From the NCBI RefSeq assembly GCF_001027545.1, contig NZ_CP009498.1, positions 496,001-560,000 of the forward strand: a stretch of DNA of 64,000 nt, in the 5' to 3' direction. This DNA comes from Endomicrobium proavitum. Its GTDB lineage: Bacteria > Elusimicrobiota > Endomicrobiia > Endomicrobiales > Endomicrobiaceae. Made by a program: the position numbers and the translations under genes. This document shows positions 1 to 8,935 of the stretch, one piece after another (position 1 is the stretch's first letter; each line of letters opens with the position of its first letter). The notes below the pieces were generated by a model, which saw nothing but the letters and a program-made list of their open reading frames with translations, did no database searches and was not told where the DNA came from.

Positions 1-516
1 GAGTCAAAAGATACGGTTACAAAAAATTATATAGACGTGTTAAAATTAATTCTTGAAGATAAAGTTACAAGAACAATAGCGTCGTTTAATATAAACCACA
101 ACAAACTTGAAGAAGGTTTTTACACTTCGCGCGTTGACGACGATATTTACACTTACGATTTAAGATTTACAAAACCAAACAAAGGCGATTATTTAAGTTT
201 AGAGTCTATGCACAGCGCCGAGCATTTGGTGGCCACGGCTTTAAGAAACGGAAAAGATAAAGACAAAATTATCTATTTCGGACCAATGGGCTGCAGAACC
301 GGCTTTTATCTTCTTTTGAAAAACGCGGATTACGACGAAGCAAAAAGAATTATTGAAACCGCTCTTGAAAGCATAGCGTCAGCCAAAGAAGTCGACGGAA
401 CAAAAGAAATAGAATGCGGCAACGCGGCGTGCCACAGTTTGGAAGCCGCTCAGAAAGATTGCAAAGAATACCTCAAAAAAATAAAAGGCAAAAAATTTAA
501 ATACCCTGCATATTAA
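1..516 (+). CDS. luxS: S-ribosylhomocysteine lyase (LuxS), 5' end probably outside the window
   Basis: LuxS cleaves S-ribosylhomocysteine to homocysteine and the AI-2 precursor DPD in the cytoplasmic activated-methyl cycle. Counting from the GTG at 37, the metal and catalytic residues are all visible: HSAEH (H59, E62, H63), the catalytic cysteine in GCRTGFY (C86) and the third zinc ligand in ECGN (C127). LuxS proteins normally start about ten residues before the conserved N-H-x-K-L segment, which here is at residue 20. There is no ATG and no ribosome binding site at that point or before the GTG at 37, and the frame is open back to base 1. The gene therefore probably starts upstream, perhaps as a fusion. 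The LuxS identity is secure; the start is not. Confidence 0.93.
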   Translation, partial: ESKDTVTKNYIDVLKLILEDKVTRTIASFNINHNKLEEGFYTSRVDDDIYTYDLRFTKPNKGDYLSLESMHSAEHLVATALRNGKDKDKIIYFGPMGCRTGFYLLLKNADYDEAKRIIETALESIASAKEVDGTKEIECGNAACHSLEAAQKDCKEYLKKIKGKKFKYPAY

Positions 517-539
517 AAATATAATTAAAGAGGCGGACA

Positions 540-914
540 ATGAACATTCCTGCGGATCTTAAGTACACAAAAACACACGAGTGGGTAAAAGTTGAAGGAA
601 ATAAAGCAAAAGTAGGCATAACAGATTTTGCGCAGCACGAAATTACCGACGTTGTTCATGTTGAACTTCCTGAAATAGGAAGAACCGTTAAAAAAAATCA
701 GCCGGCGGCGGTTGTTGAATCCGTAAAATCAGCTTTTGATATTTACACGCCCGTCAGCGGAAAAATTGCCGAAGTAAACGAAGACCTTAGCGGCGCTCCG
801 GAGCTTATAAATAATTCTCCGTATGAAAAAGGCTATCTTTTCACCGTTGAATTTTCCGACGCCGAGGAACTTGCCAACTTATTAAGCGCCGAAGATTATA
901 AAAAAACAATATAG
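540..914 (+). CDS. gcvH: glycine cleavage system H protein
   Basis: This is the lipoyl carrier of the glycine cleavage complex. It takes the aminomethyl group from the P protein and presents it to the T and L proteins. The 124-residue length is typical. The lipoyl-lysine motif ESVKSAFDIY is intact, with K63 as the modification site, and the family segments THEWV and GITDFAQ are clear near the N-terminus. AGAGGCGG lies just upstream of the ATG. It leads a run of glycine decarboxylase genes (gcvPA, gcvPB). No gcvT or lpd is seen in the window. Confidence 0.97.
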   Translation: MNIPADLKYTKTHEWVKVEGNKAKVGITDFAQHEITDVVHVELPEIGRTVKKNQPAAVVESVKSAFDIYTPVSGKIAEVNEDLSGAPELINNSPYEKGYLFTVEFSDAEELANLLSAEDYKKTI

Positions 915-985
915 TTGTTAAAAGCAATATTTAGTAAAAGCGGATTCCCTATAACGAATTTCGAAAATGACAAAACGGATATCAA

Positions 986-2317
986 ATGGAATACACCTCG
1001 CAAAATAAAAAAGATTTGCAAAGTATGCTTGAGTCTTGCGGAGTTAAAAGCGTTGAAGAACTTTTTAACGTAATCCCGCAGGAGCTGCGCGCAAAACAGC
1101 TGGACATTTCCGGCGGCAAAACCGAGCAGGAACTTTTGACTCTTTTTAAAAATCTTTCGGAAAAAAATAAAACTCTCGTTTCTTTCAGAGGCGCGGGAAT
1201 TTACGATCATCATATACCGTCGCTTGTCGGCGAAGTAACTTCAAGAAGCGAGTTTTGGACTGCATACACTCCTTATCAGGCGGAAGCAAGCCAAGGGACT
1301 CTTCAGGCAATTTTTGAATATCAAAGTTTTATCTGCGCTCTTACCGGTTTAGACGTTTCAAATGCGTCTCTTTACGACGGCGCCACTGCCGTTGCCGAAG
1401 CCGCGCTTCTTGCTTTAAGAGTAAGCGGCAAAAAGAAAATTTTAATTTCTAATGCGCTTAATCCTCAATACATACAAACCGTTAAAACTTACCTTGAAAA
1501 TTCAGCCGCAAATATAATTTTAATAGACACTTCCGCTTCCGGCGCGGTTGAAAGTTCTGCAATAGACGCCGCTATAGACGAAAATACCGCTGCGGTAATA
1601 ATACAATCTCCGAATTATTTGGGCGTTGTTGAAAACATGAGCGCTTTGTCGGCGCTGGCAAAAAATAAAAACGCGTTGTTTATTGCGGTTGTAAATCCGT
1701 TATCTCTTGCCGTTTTTCAGTCTCCGTCGGAATACGGCGCAGATATTGCCGTTGGCGAAGGTCAGCCTTTGGGCATACCTCAAAGCGCGGGCGGCGCAAC
1801 TTTTGGGTTCATGTCCGTGCGTAAAGGTTTAGAATGGAAAATGCCCGGAAGAATTGTCGGGCAAACCGTAGATAAAAACGGCAAAAGAGGTTTTGTTTTA
1901 ACATTGCAGTCCAGAGAGCAGCATATAAGAAGGGAAAAAGCCACTTCAAATATTTGCACAAACGCTTCTCTTAATGCGCTTGCGGCATGCGTTTATATGT
2001 CGGGCTGGGGAAACGAGAATTTTAAAAAACTTGCCGAAACGAATATTTCCAAAGCAAGATACGCGTTTAACAAAATTAAAAATTTAGACGGTTTTAAAGC
2101 AAAATTTGCCGGCGCGGTTTTTTTCAATGAGTTTGTAATTGAAACCGTAAAAGACGTGAAAAAAATTAATAAAATTCTTTTAAAAAATAAAATTTTAGGA
2201 CCGCTTGATTTAGCTCAATATAATAAAAATTTTGCGGGAAATTTGTTGTTTTGCGTAACGGAACAAAGAACAAAAGCCGAAATAGATAATCTTGTAGAAA
2301 TTTTGGCTAAGGCGTGA
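986..2317 (+). CDS. gcvPA: glycine dehydrogenase (decarboxylating) subunit 1
   Basis: This is the N-terminal half of the split P protein, which decarboxylates glycine with PLP and loads the H protein. At 443 residues it matches the usual length of the two-subunit form. Family stretches such as GAGIYDHHIP, TPYQAEASQGTLQ and a YDGATA segment are readable. In split enzymes this subunit lacks the PLP lysine, which is supplied by gcvPB downstream. The ATG has only a weak ribosome site. The two halves are separated here by a membrane protein gene, which is unusual. Confidence 0.95.
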   Translation: MEYTSQNKKDLQSMLESCGVKSVEELFNVIPQELRAKQLDISGGKTEQELLTLFKNLSEKNKTLVSFRGAGIYDHHIPSLVGEVTSRSEFWTAYTPYQAEASQGTLQAIFEYQSFICALTGLDVSNASLYDGATAVAEAALLALRVSGKKKILISNALNPQYIQTVKTYLENSAANIILIDTSASGAVESSAIDAAIDENTAAVIIQSPNYLGVVENMSALSALAKNKNALFIAVVNPLSLAVFQSPSEYGADIAVGEGQPLGIPQSAGGATFGFMSVRKGLEWKMPGRIVGQTVDKNGKRGFVLTLQSREQHIRREKATSNICTNASLNALAACVYMSGWGNENFKKLAETNISKARYAFNKIKNLDGFKAKFAGAVFFNEFVIETVKDVKKINKILLKNKILGPLDLAQYNKNFAGNLLFCVTEQRTKAEIDNLVEILAKA

Positions 2318-2336
2318 AAAAACAAGGAGGAGTAAA

Positions 2337-2909
2337 ATGCAGAAAGCTTTAGATTTTGTAAAGAAGTATAATTTGTTTATTGAAAACGGTCATAATTTGA
2401 AAAATCCGTTTTCATGGCTTTACGGATTGATTGCGATTGTTAACGCGTTGTTTCCGCTGCTTATGCTTGTCAATGCAATAAACTATGGTGTTTTTAGAAA
2501 TCCGTTTCAGTTTATTTTGTTGTTTTTGCTTCTTTGGGTTATCATTGCCGCTTTGGGCGCTTACAGCTTTTTGCTTTGGTGGGACAGAAAAGACAAAGTT
2601 GCCGAATACGCAAGCAGCAATAAAGACGAGTTTATAATTACGCCCGTCGTTTCGCACCTTATCAAAACTACAGGCGAATGGTTGGGAACTTATATAGGCG
2701 TTGCAGGCGCTATTATTTCGTTGATAGTAGTTATATTCGGCGGAAGAAACATAGTGGCCTCATTGGGTTTTACCTCTTTTGCCAACACGGGAGTTTTCGG
2801 CATAATCTTGTTTCCTATTTTTGGATTCCTTATAATAGCCGTATCAAGATTTTTTGCCGAACAGTTTAGAGCGTTGACTTCTATAGCAAACAATACAAAA
2901 AAGAGCTAA
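2337..2909 (+). CDS. four-helix integral membrane protein of unknown function
   Basis: I do not recognise this 190-residue protein. It has four clear hydrophobic segments at roughly residues 24-48, 58-84, 119-141 and 156-176, with a charged loop between helices 2 and 3. A strong AAGGAGG site sits just before the ATG. The gene lies between the two subunits of glycine decarboxylase, 19 bases after gcvPA, and is followed by a strong hairpin terminator, so it probably ends the first transcript. Transport or membrane anchoring could be guessed from context, but nothing in the sequence shows it. Confidence 0.75.
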   Translation: MQKALDFVKKYNLFIENGHNLKNPFSWLYGLIAIVNALFPLLMLVNAINYGVFRNPFQFILLFLLLWVIIAALGAYSFLLWWDRKDKVAEYASSNKDEFIITPVVSHLIKTTGEWLGTYIGVAGAIISLIVVIFGGRNIVASLGFTSFANTGVFGIILFPIFGFLIIAVSRFFAEQFRALTSIANNTKKS

Positions 2910-2921
2910 TTATTAATTTAT

Positions 2922-2952
2922 GCCGGCGCGTTTTAAAGCGCGCCGGCTTTTT
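2922..2952 (+). terminator. intrinsic terminator after the membrane protein gene
   Basis: A perfect 9-bp GC-rich stem (GCCGGCGCG / CGCGCCGGC) with an 8-base loop is followed by five T. It lies between the membrane protein gene and gcvPB, so gcvPB may need read-through or its own promoter. Confidence 0.85.
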
Positions 2953-2966
2953 AGGAAATTAAGATA

Positions 2967-4403
2967 ATGGAAAAACTTTTGAACGAACTTTCGTCGGAAA
3001 GCGCCGCGGCTTATAACGTTGCTTGCGACGTTGAAAGCGACTGCGTTATCCCCGAAAACCTTAAAAGAAAATCTTCTCCGGGGCTTGTAAACATTCCGGA
3101 AAACGATTTGCAAAGACATTTCACAAACCTCTCAAGGCAAAATTATGCGTTAAGCACGGTTTTTTATCCTTTGGGCTCCTGCACAATGAAATATAATCCG
3201 CTTGTTAACGAGCGAATTGCAAAGTTTGATGGCTTTAATGGGCTTCACCCGCTGCAGCCCGAGGAAACTCTTCAGGGCGCGCTTGAAATAATGTATAACC
3301 TTCAAAAAGATTTGTGCGAAATTTCCGGCATGGACAGTTTTACTTTGCAGCCTGCCGCCGGAGCGCACGGGGAGTTTACAGGGCTTCTTATAATTGCAAA
3401 ATATTTTAAATCCGTAAAACAAAAAAGAACAAAAATAATAGTTCCCGATTCCGCTCACGGAACAAATCCGGCGTCGGCGGCGTTTGCCGGCTTTGAAATA
3501 ATTCCGTTAAAATCTGAAGCCGACGGCAGCATAAACCCTGAAAAATTAAAAGAAATTTTAACGTCTGAAGTTGCGGCAATAATGCTTACCGTGCCAAACA
3601 CTTTAGGCGTTTTTGAAAAAAATATCGCGCAAATTTCAAAACTTGCCCATGAAAACGGCAGTCTTCTTTATTACGACGGAGCAAACTTAAATGCCGTTAT
3701 GGGTTACGCAAGACCGGGGGATTTAGGCTTTGACGTTATGCACATAAATCTTCATAAAACTTTTTCAACGCCTCACGGCGGCGGCGGACCCGGATCCGGG
3801 CCTGTAGGCGTTAAGGCGTTTTTAGAGCCGTTTTTACCGGTTCCGCAAATTGAAATTAAAAATTCCAAATATATTTTAAACTATAAAAAACCGAAAAGCA
3901 TAGGCAAGATGAAAGCTTTTTTCGGCAACTTCCCTATTATATTAAGAGCTTATGCGTATATAAAAGCTCTCGGCGCCGACGGCTTAAAAAATGCGTCGGG
4001 GCAAGCGGTGCTAAACGCAAATTATATGCTTTCAAAACTTAAAGATAAAATTTCCGTTCCGGCGGGCGGCAGATGCATGCACGAGTTTGTTTTGTCGCCA
4101 AAATCAGTTTTTCAAAACGGCGTGCACACGTTAGACGTAGCCAAAAGACTTTTAGATTACGGCTACTACGCGCCCACAATATATTTTCCCTTAATAGTTG
4201 AAGAAGCAATAATGGTAGAACCTACGGAAACCGAATCTAAAGAAACTTTAGATAAATTCATAGAAGTTTTAAGCAAAATAATTTTGGAAGAGTCTGTTTG
4301 CGATTCTCAAAAAGTAAAAGATGCGCCGGTAAATACCTCTGTTGCAAGGCTCAATGAGGTTGAAGCCGCAAGGAAACCAATATTGAAAGCAGTCGGCAAT
4401 TAA
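2967..4403 (+). CDS. gcvPB: glycine dehydrogenase (decarboxylating) subunit 2
   Basis: This is the PLP-carrying C-terminal half of the split glycine decarboxylase. The PLP-lysine region NLHKTF and the glycine-rich loop HGGGGPGSGP that follows are intact, as are FYPLGSCTMKYNP near residue 70 and the DSAHGTNPASA segment. The length of 478 residues is normal. The gene starts 14 bases after the terminator hairpin that closes the preceding gene, with AGGAAA upstream of the ATG. It acts with gcvPA as a heterotetramer and with gcvH as the aminomethyl acceptor. Confidence 0.96.
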   Translation: MEKLLNELSSESAAAYNVACDVESDCVIPENLKRKSSPGLVNIPENDLQRHFTNLSRQNYALSTVFYPLGSCTMKYNPLVNERIAKFDGFNGLHPLQPEETLQGALEIMYNLQKDLCEISGMDSFTLQPAAGAHGEFTGLLIIAKYFKSVKQKRTKIIVPDSAHGTNPASAAFAGFEIIPLKSEADGSINPEKLKEILTSEVAAIMLTVPNTLGVFEKNIAQISKLAHENGSLLYYDGANLNAVMGYARPGDLGFDVMHINLHKTFSTPHGGGGPGSGPVGVKAFLEPFLPVPQIEIKNSKYILNYKKPKSIGKMKAFFGNFPIILRAYAYIKALGADGLKNASGQAVLNANYMLSKLKDKISVPAGGRCMHEFVLSPKSVFQNGVHTLDVAKRLLDYGYYAPTIYFPLIVEEAIMVEPTETESKETLDKFIEVLSKIILEESVCDSQKVKDAPVNTSVARLNEVEAARKPILKAVGN

Positions 4404-4414
4404 CGGTTTTTGCG

Positions 4415-4443
4415 TTGACTGTTGCGGCTTTTTTTGTTAGAAT
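4415..4443 (+). promoter_or_regulatory. sigma-70 promoter for the sugar ABC transporter operon
   Basis: TTGACT and TAGAAT are separated by exactly 17 bases, 47 bases before the lipoprotein gene. It lies just downstream of gcvPB, in the only gap before the operon. Confidence 0.65.
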
Positions 4444-4490
4444 TAATAAATTATAGCATTAAAACAAATGTTTAAATTTAAGGGGGAGTA

Positions 4491-5789
4491 ATGTCCAAGT
4501 TTAAAGTTGCAGTTTCTGCATTGATGTGTTTGTTTGTTACCGCAGGTATAATTGCAGGTTGCGGTTCTAAAGAGAAAAAAGCCAAAGCCGATGTAGTAAT
4601 TTGGCATTGGATGACAGACAGGCAGGCCGCTTTTGAAACATTGGCAGAACAGTATTTTAAAGAAACAGGCGTTAAAGTATTGTTTGAAACTTACGCTCCC
4701 ACAGACGTTTACAGAAACAAAATTTCCGCAGCTGCAACAGCAAATCTTTTACCGGACGTTTTCAACCCTATAGGCGACAAAAAAGAAGTTGCATCGTATA
4801 TAAAAGCAGGTTTTATAGCAAACTTAAACGACTCAATGAACAAAGACGGCTGGAAGAACGTTTTCTTTAAAAAAGCAATTGAAAACAATTCTTTTGAAGC
4901 CGGCAATGAATGGGGCGTGGAGCCCGGCATATATGCCATTCCTTTAGACGTAACTTCACTTATGATTTTCTACAACAAAGACTTATTTACGCAGGCAGGT
5001 CTTGATCCTGAAAACACTCCTAAAACATGGCCGGAATTTATAAATGCAGGGAAAAAACTCAGAGCGGCCGGCATTCAGCCTTTTGTTTCAGGTTTTGGCG
5101 AAGGCTGGTTAATCGGCGCGTTTGCGCAGTCTTACCAGTGGAATTTGTTCGGCAAACAGGGAATAATAGATACTCTTGACGGAAAAATTCCTTACACAGA
5201 TGCAAGATGGGTAAGAATATTTAAACTTTTCGCGGAAATGAGAGACAACAAACTTTTCGCTTCCGGAATAGTTACAATGATAAATAAAGATGCGGAAAGA
5301 AGCTTTGCAACCGGAAAATCAGCAATGGCGTTTAACGGCTCGTGGGGAGTTAACGTTTATCAGTCTATGAACCCTAAACTTAACTACGGCGTTATGTCAT
5401 TGCCGTCTTTGCCGGAAGCAAAATATCCTCTTAAGATATTCGGCGGAGAAGGTTCTTCGCTTTACGTAAACGCTTCTTCTCCAAACAAAGACAAAGCTAT
5501 AGAATTTTTGAAATGGATGACTCAAAAAGGTCCGCAGGCATATTTGGCGAAGGAAACTTTGAACATTCCTTCAAACCAGCAGGTAGCAAACGATTTGCCT
5601 CCGGCGCTTAAAGTTTTCTCTGAAAACATAGCTAACACTTTTGACACGCTTCCTTCAATAGAACCGTGGCAGGTTATCAATTTCATAAATATTAATTTAC
5701 AATCTGTAATAATCGGCGAGAGAACTCCCGAAGCTGCGGCAAAAGAAGTTCAAGCTGAAAAAGTCAGACAAACAAAGGCAGCAAAATAA
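4491..5789 (+). CDS. carbohydrate ABC transporter substrate-binding lipoprotein
   Basis: This is a family 1 extracellular solute-binding protein that captures a sugar and hands it to the two permeases encoded next. The N-terminus is a lipoprotein signal with lipobox IAGC, so the mature protein begins at Cys24. The body shows the usual pattern of this class: VVIWHWMTD near the start, a YNKDLF segment and PKTWPEF. It has 432 residues, with GGGGGAG as the ribosome site. The substrate cannot be read from sequence. A cellobiose-type phosphorylase 20 kb away makes a beta-glucoside a reasonable but unproven guess. Confidence 0.92.
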   Translation: MSKFKVAVSALMCLFVTAGIIAGCGSKEKKAKADVVIWHWMTDRQAAFETLAEQYFKETGVKVLFETYAPTDVYRNKISAAATANLLPDVFNPIGDKKEVASYIKAGFIANLNDSMNKDGWKNVFFKKAIENNSFEAGNEWGVEPGIYAIPLDVTSLMIFYNKDLFTQAGLDPENTPKTWPEFINAGKKLRAAGIQPFVSGFGEGWLIGAFAQSYQWNLFGKQGIIDTLDGKIPYTDARWVRIFKLFAEMRDNKLFASGIVTMINKDAERSFATGKSAMAFNGSWGVNVYQSMNPKLNYGVMSLPSLPEAKYPLKIFGGEGSSLYVNASSPNKDKAIEFLKWMTQKGPQAYLAKETLNIPSNQQVANDLPPALKVFSENIANTFDTLPSIEPWQVINFININLQSVIIGERTPEAAAKEVQAEKVRQTKAAK

Positions 5790-5790
5790 A

Positions 5791-6681
5791 ATGAAAATAA
5801 CAGCAAAAGAAAAAGCGCAAAACCTTACTTTTATATTGCCGGCGCTTCTTTTATTTACGGTTTTTAGCTTATATCCTATATTGAGAACGTTTGAATTAAG
5901 CGTATTTCAATGGAACGGAATAGATAAAGATATGGTGTTTGTGGGGCTTGCCCAATACAAACACATATTATTTGATAATCCTCAGTTTTGGAGTTCTATG
6001 GCTAATGCCGGAATAATAACTGCGCTTGCTCTTACGCTTCAAAACGGTCTTGCGCTTTTACTTGCGCTGCTTGTAACGCGAAATATTAAAGGCGAAAACA
6101 TTTACAGAACAATATTCTTTTTGCCTCCGGTGCTGTCGGGTATTGTTGTAGGTTTAATATGGAAGTTTGTTTACGACGGAAATTTTGGGATTTTAAATCA
6201 TTTTCTTTCCGTAATAGGCATTACCGGTTTTGCAGATTACGCATGGCTTGGAAATATTAAAACCGCGCTGTTTTCAGTTGCCGTAGTTCATATGTGGAAA
6301 GGTTTCGGTTACGGATTTATTATACTTCTTGCCGGGCTTCAAACAATTCCTGTAGAACTTTACGAAGCTGCGGAAGTTGACGGCGCCGATGCGTGGCAGC
6401 AGTTTAAAAATATCACGTTTCCTTTGCTTATTCCTATTTTTACAATCGTTACAATTCTTACTATTTTGGGTTCAATGCAGGTTTTTGACTTGATATATTC
6501 TATGACAAACGGCGGACCTGCGGGTCATACCGATGTGCCTATCACAAAAATCTACCAGTATATGAATAACGGCGAGTTTGGTTATTCTACGGCTATGGCG
6601 GTAATATTCGGCATTGTGCTTCTTATTATATCGTTTGCGCAGATATACGCATCAAAAAAATTAAATTATAACGAAAAATAA
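5791..6681 (+). CDS. sugar ABC transporter permease, MalF/UgpA type
   Basis: This inner-membrane subunit of the importer has six predicted helices over 296 residues. The EAA coupling motif is clear (ELYEAAEVDGADAWQQF) near residue 190, where it would contact the ATPase. It begins one base after the stop of the binding-protein gene, so the two are almost certainly co-transcribed. The late TNGGPAGHTDV segment is characteristic of this permease family. Confidence 0.94.
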   Translation: MKITAKEKAQNLTFILPALLLFTVFSLYPILRTFELSVFQWNGIDKDMVFVGLAQYKHILFDNPQFWSSMANAGIITALALTLQNGLALLLALLVTRNIKGENIYRTIFFLPPVLSGIVVGLIWKFVYDGNFGILNHFLSVIGITGFADYAWLGNIKTALFSVAVVHMWKGFGYGFIILLAGLQTIPVELYEAAEVDGADAWQQFKNITFPLLIPIFTIVTILTILGSMQVFDLIYSMTNGGPAGHTDVPITKIYQYMNNGEFGYSTAMAVIFGIVLLIISFAQIYASKKLNYNEK

Positions 6682-6700
6682 ACACAGGATAAGGCGAAAA

Positions 6701-7540
6701 ATGAATATTTACAAAGTTAAAAAAACAATTTATGACAGTTTAACGCATGTAATTCTTGCAGTTGTGGCAATTACCTGCGTGTTTCCGGTTTTTTGGATGA
6801 TTTCTTCTTCGCTAAAAGACCAAACTGAAATATTTACGAAAATATCGTTGTTTCCGGAAACTTGGAATTGGGGAAATTACGTTACGGCTTTTGTGAAAGC
6901 AGATTTCGGACAGTATTTTTTCAACAGCGTTTTTTATACTATTGTAGGAGTATTTTTTATAATTCTTATAGCTTCTCTTGCGGCTTACGCTTTTGCAAGA
7001 CTTGAGTTCCCGGGCAAAAACATTTTTTTCTACGTTCTTATCGCAACTCTTTTAATTCCTATTCCGGGCGTTTTTGTTCCGTTATACCTTTTGTTAAAAA
7101 GTCTCGGGCTTTTAGACAGCAGAACAGGACTTTTGCTTTGCTATATAAGCAACGGTTTGGCTTTCGGCATATTCTTGCTTAAGGGGTTCTTTGACGAACT
7201 TCCAAAAGAAGTTGAAGAAGCGGCGTTAATAGACGGCTGCTCGCGTTTCGGCATATACTGGCGCATAGCGCTTCCTCTTGCAAAACCGGCTATTGCAACT
7301 CTTGTTATAATGAACTCTCTCACAATTTGGAACGAATTTTTGCTTGCCCTTGTTGTTTTGCAGGATAAAGCAAAAATGCCCATACAAAGAGGTTTAATGG
7401 TTTTTCAGGGCACATTTATTACAGACTATCCTCTTCTTATGGCAGGTCTTACAATAGCTACAATACCTATTGTTATAGTGTATTTGTTGATGCAAAAGCA
7501 CATAGTTAAGGGTATTGCCGCCGGCGCTTTAAAAGGATAG
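6701..7540 (+). CDS. sugar ABC transporter permease, MalG type
   Basis: This is the second membrane subunit (279 residues, six helices). The EAA loop reads VEEAALIDGCSRFGIYW near residue 171. It starts 19 bases after the first permease gene and is followed by a terminator, so the operon holds three genes and no ATP-binding subunit. Importers of this class commonly share an MsmX/MalK-like ATPase encoded elsewhere; that is inferred here. Confidence 0.94.
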   Translation: MNIYKVKKTIYDSLTHVILAVVAITCVFPVFWMISSSLKDQTEIFTKISLFPETWNWGNYVTAFVKADFGQYFFNSVFYTIVGVFFIILIASLAAYAFARLEFPGKNIFFYVLIATLLIPIPGVFVPLYLLLKSLGLLDSRTGLLLCYISNGLAFGIFLLKGFFDELPKEVEEAALIDGCSRFGIYWRIALPLAKPAIATLVIMNSLTIWNEFLLALVVLQDKAKMPIQRGLMVFQGTFITDYPLLMAGLTIATIPIVIVYLLMQKHIVKGIAAGALKG

Positions 7541-7567
7541 TTTTGTAAGTTGTGTAATTATATTTTC

Positions 7568-7608
7568 AAACTCATTACGGCGCAAGCTTTAATGAGTTTG
7601 TTTTATTT
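7568..7608 (+). terminator. terminator of the sugar transporter operon
   Basis: The arms AAACTCATTA and TAATGAGTTT flank a 12-base loop and are followed by GTTTTATTT. The T tract is broken by one A, but position and stem fit a terminator. Confidence 0.7.
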
Positions 7609-7620
7609 AGGATGTTTTAT

Positions 7621-8031
7621 ATGATAAATTTCGGCGTGAGCGATTCCAAACATAAAGAGCTTTATAAAAAGTTTGAAAAATTCGGCGTTAAAGAAGCCGA
7701 TATTGAAGAGAAATTTATACGTTCTCCCGGGAAAGGCGGACAAAACGTTAATAAAGTTTCAACCGCGGTCTATTTAAAACATATCCCGACAGGCACGGAA
7801 GTTAAGTGTCACAGGGAAAGATTGCAGGGGCTAAACCGTTTTATTGCAAGAAAACTTTTAATTGAGAAAATAGAAGAATCCGTTTTAGGCGAACTTTCCG
7901 AAAAGCAGAAAAAAATAGAAAAAATCCGCCGCCAAAAACGGCGTCGCAATAAAAAAGCAAAAGAAAAAATGTTAGAAAATAAAAAATACAACTCCGATAA
8001 AAAAGCCAACCGCAGCAAAGTAGATTTTTAA
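7621..8031 (+). CDS. GGQ-domain ribosome-rescue / release-factor-like protein
   Basis: This is a short class I release-factor relative (136 residues) with only the peptidyl-tRNA hydrolysing domain. The catalytic GGQ lies in SPGKGGQNVNKVSTAV at residues 39-41. The codon-recognition domain is absent, and the C-terminus is a long Lys/Arg-rich tail (RRQKRRRNKKAK). This is the layout of ArfB/YaeJ and mtRF-R proteins, which free stalled ribosomes. I chose the ATG at 7621 because AGGA lies eight bases before it; an in-frame ATG at 7612 overlaps that site. Which subfamily it belongs to is uncertain. Confidence 0.85.
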   Translation: MINFGVSDSKHKELYKKFEKFGVKEADIEEKFIRSPGKGGQNVNKVSTAVYLKHIPTGTEVKCHRERLQGLNRFIARKLLIEKIEESVLGELSEKQKKIEKIRRQKRRRNKKAKEKMLENKKYNSDKKANRSKVDF

Positions 8032-8117
8032 AATTTGTTGTTGTGAAAATTTGTAATTAAATTGTTAACTTGCATCACGATATCGCTTACATTTTTTTAT
8101 GGTATAAGGATGCAAAA

Positions 8118-8807
8118 ATGCATATTGATGAAAACCAATCGCATTATTTAGGACACAGGCAACGGCTTAAAGAAAAATTTGAAAAATTCGGGCTGTCGGC
8201 TTTTGCCGATTATGAAATTTTGGAATTTGCGCTTACCTTTGTTTTGCCTCGTAAAGATGTTAAGCCTATTGCAAAAGAGCTGGTAAAAAAATTCGGCAGT
8301 CTAAAACAGGTTGTTGACGCCGATGCAAACGATTTAATAAAAATTAAAGGTCTCTCATCGCACTCTGCGGCGTTTATTTCTTTTCTAAAACAATTTGCGG
8401 TTATTTATTGCGCACTGCATATAAAAGAAAGCAAATCTTTATCATCTCCCGAAGCCGTAACGGATTATTTGAAAACGGTTCTCGGCGGGGAAAAAGTTGA
8501 AAAGCTTTACGCTGTATTTTTAAATTCGGGCAATAAAGTTATTGAGTGTAAAGAAATAGAAAGCGGCACGGTAAATAAATCCGTAGTAATTCCAAGAAAA
8601 GTTGCGCAGTATGCTCTTAAAGTAAATGCCGCCGCCGTTATTTTAGCGCATAATCATCCCGGCGGGTCGCTGAAGCCGTCTGCGCCCGACATTGCGGCAA
8701 CATCGGCGGTAAAAGCTTCGCTGCAGTCAATTGATATTAATTTGCTTGACCACATAATTATCTCCAACAACGGCTATTTCAGCTTTAAAGAAAACGCCTT
8801 GCTTTAA
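8118..8807 (+). CDS. radC: RadC-family JAB1/MPN metalloprotein
   Basis: This RadC/YicR-type protein has 229 residues. An N-terminal helix-hairpin-helix-like region (roughly residues 25-90) is followed by the MPN core with the JAMM zinc motif HNHPGGSLKPSAPD, where both histidines and the aspartate are present. The family's role in DNA repair is disputed and no substrate is established. The start at 8118 is preferred because AAGGA lies seven bases upstream; a longer in-frame start at 8070 has no ribosome site and adds residues unlike the family. Confidence 0.9.
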   Translation: MHIDENQSHYLGHRQRLKEKFEKFGLSAFADYEILEFALTFVLPRKDVKPIAKELVKKFGSLKQVVDADANDLIKIKGLSSHSAAFISFLKQFAVIYCALHIKESKSLSSPEAVTDYLKTVLGGEKVEKLYAVFLNSGNKVIECKEIESGTVNKSVVIPRKVAQYALKVNAAAVILAHNHPGGSLKPSAPDIAATSAVKASLQSIDINLLDHIIISNNGYFSFKENALL

Positions 8808-8851
8808 ATATTTTCGGTCAAGGGACTATGGATAACCGAAAGTTTTTTTGG

Positions 8852-8880
8852 TTGCAAAAATACTTTTAAAAGCGTATAAT
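8852..8880 (+). promoter_or_regulatory. sigma-70 promoter for the glutaredoxin/FTR pair
   Basis: TTGCAA and a perfect TATAAT are spaced by 17 bases, 55 bases before the glutaredoxin ATG. No other gene start lies between. Confidence 0.75.
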
Positions 8881-8935
8881 TTTTAAAGAAAAACATGCTC
8901 GGAAAATGCGGTTAAAGCTGTAAAAGGAGAATAAA

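Noticed and set aside
896-985. Glycine riboswitch near the gcv genes
   Set aside because: The gaps before gcvH and gcvPA are too short and show none of the conserved glycine aptamer segments.
4403-4440. Terminator after gcvPB
   Set aside because: A T run at 4429-4435 follows TTGCGG, but I could not draw a convincing stem; the same bases give a good promoter for the next operon.
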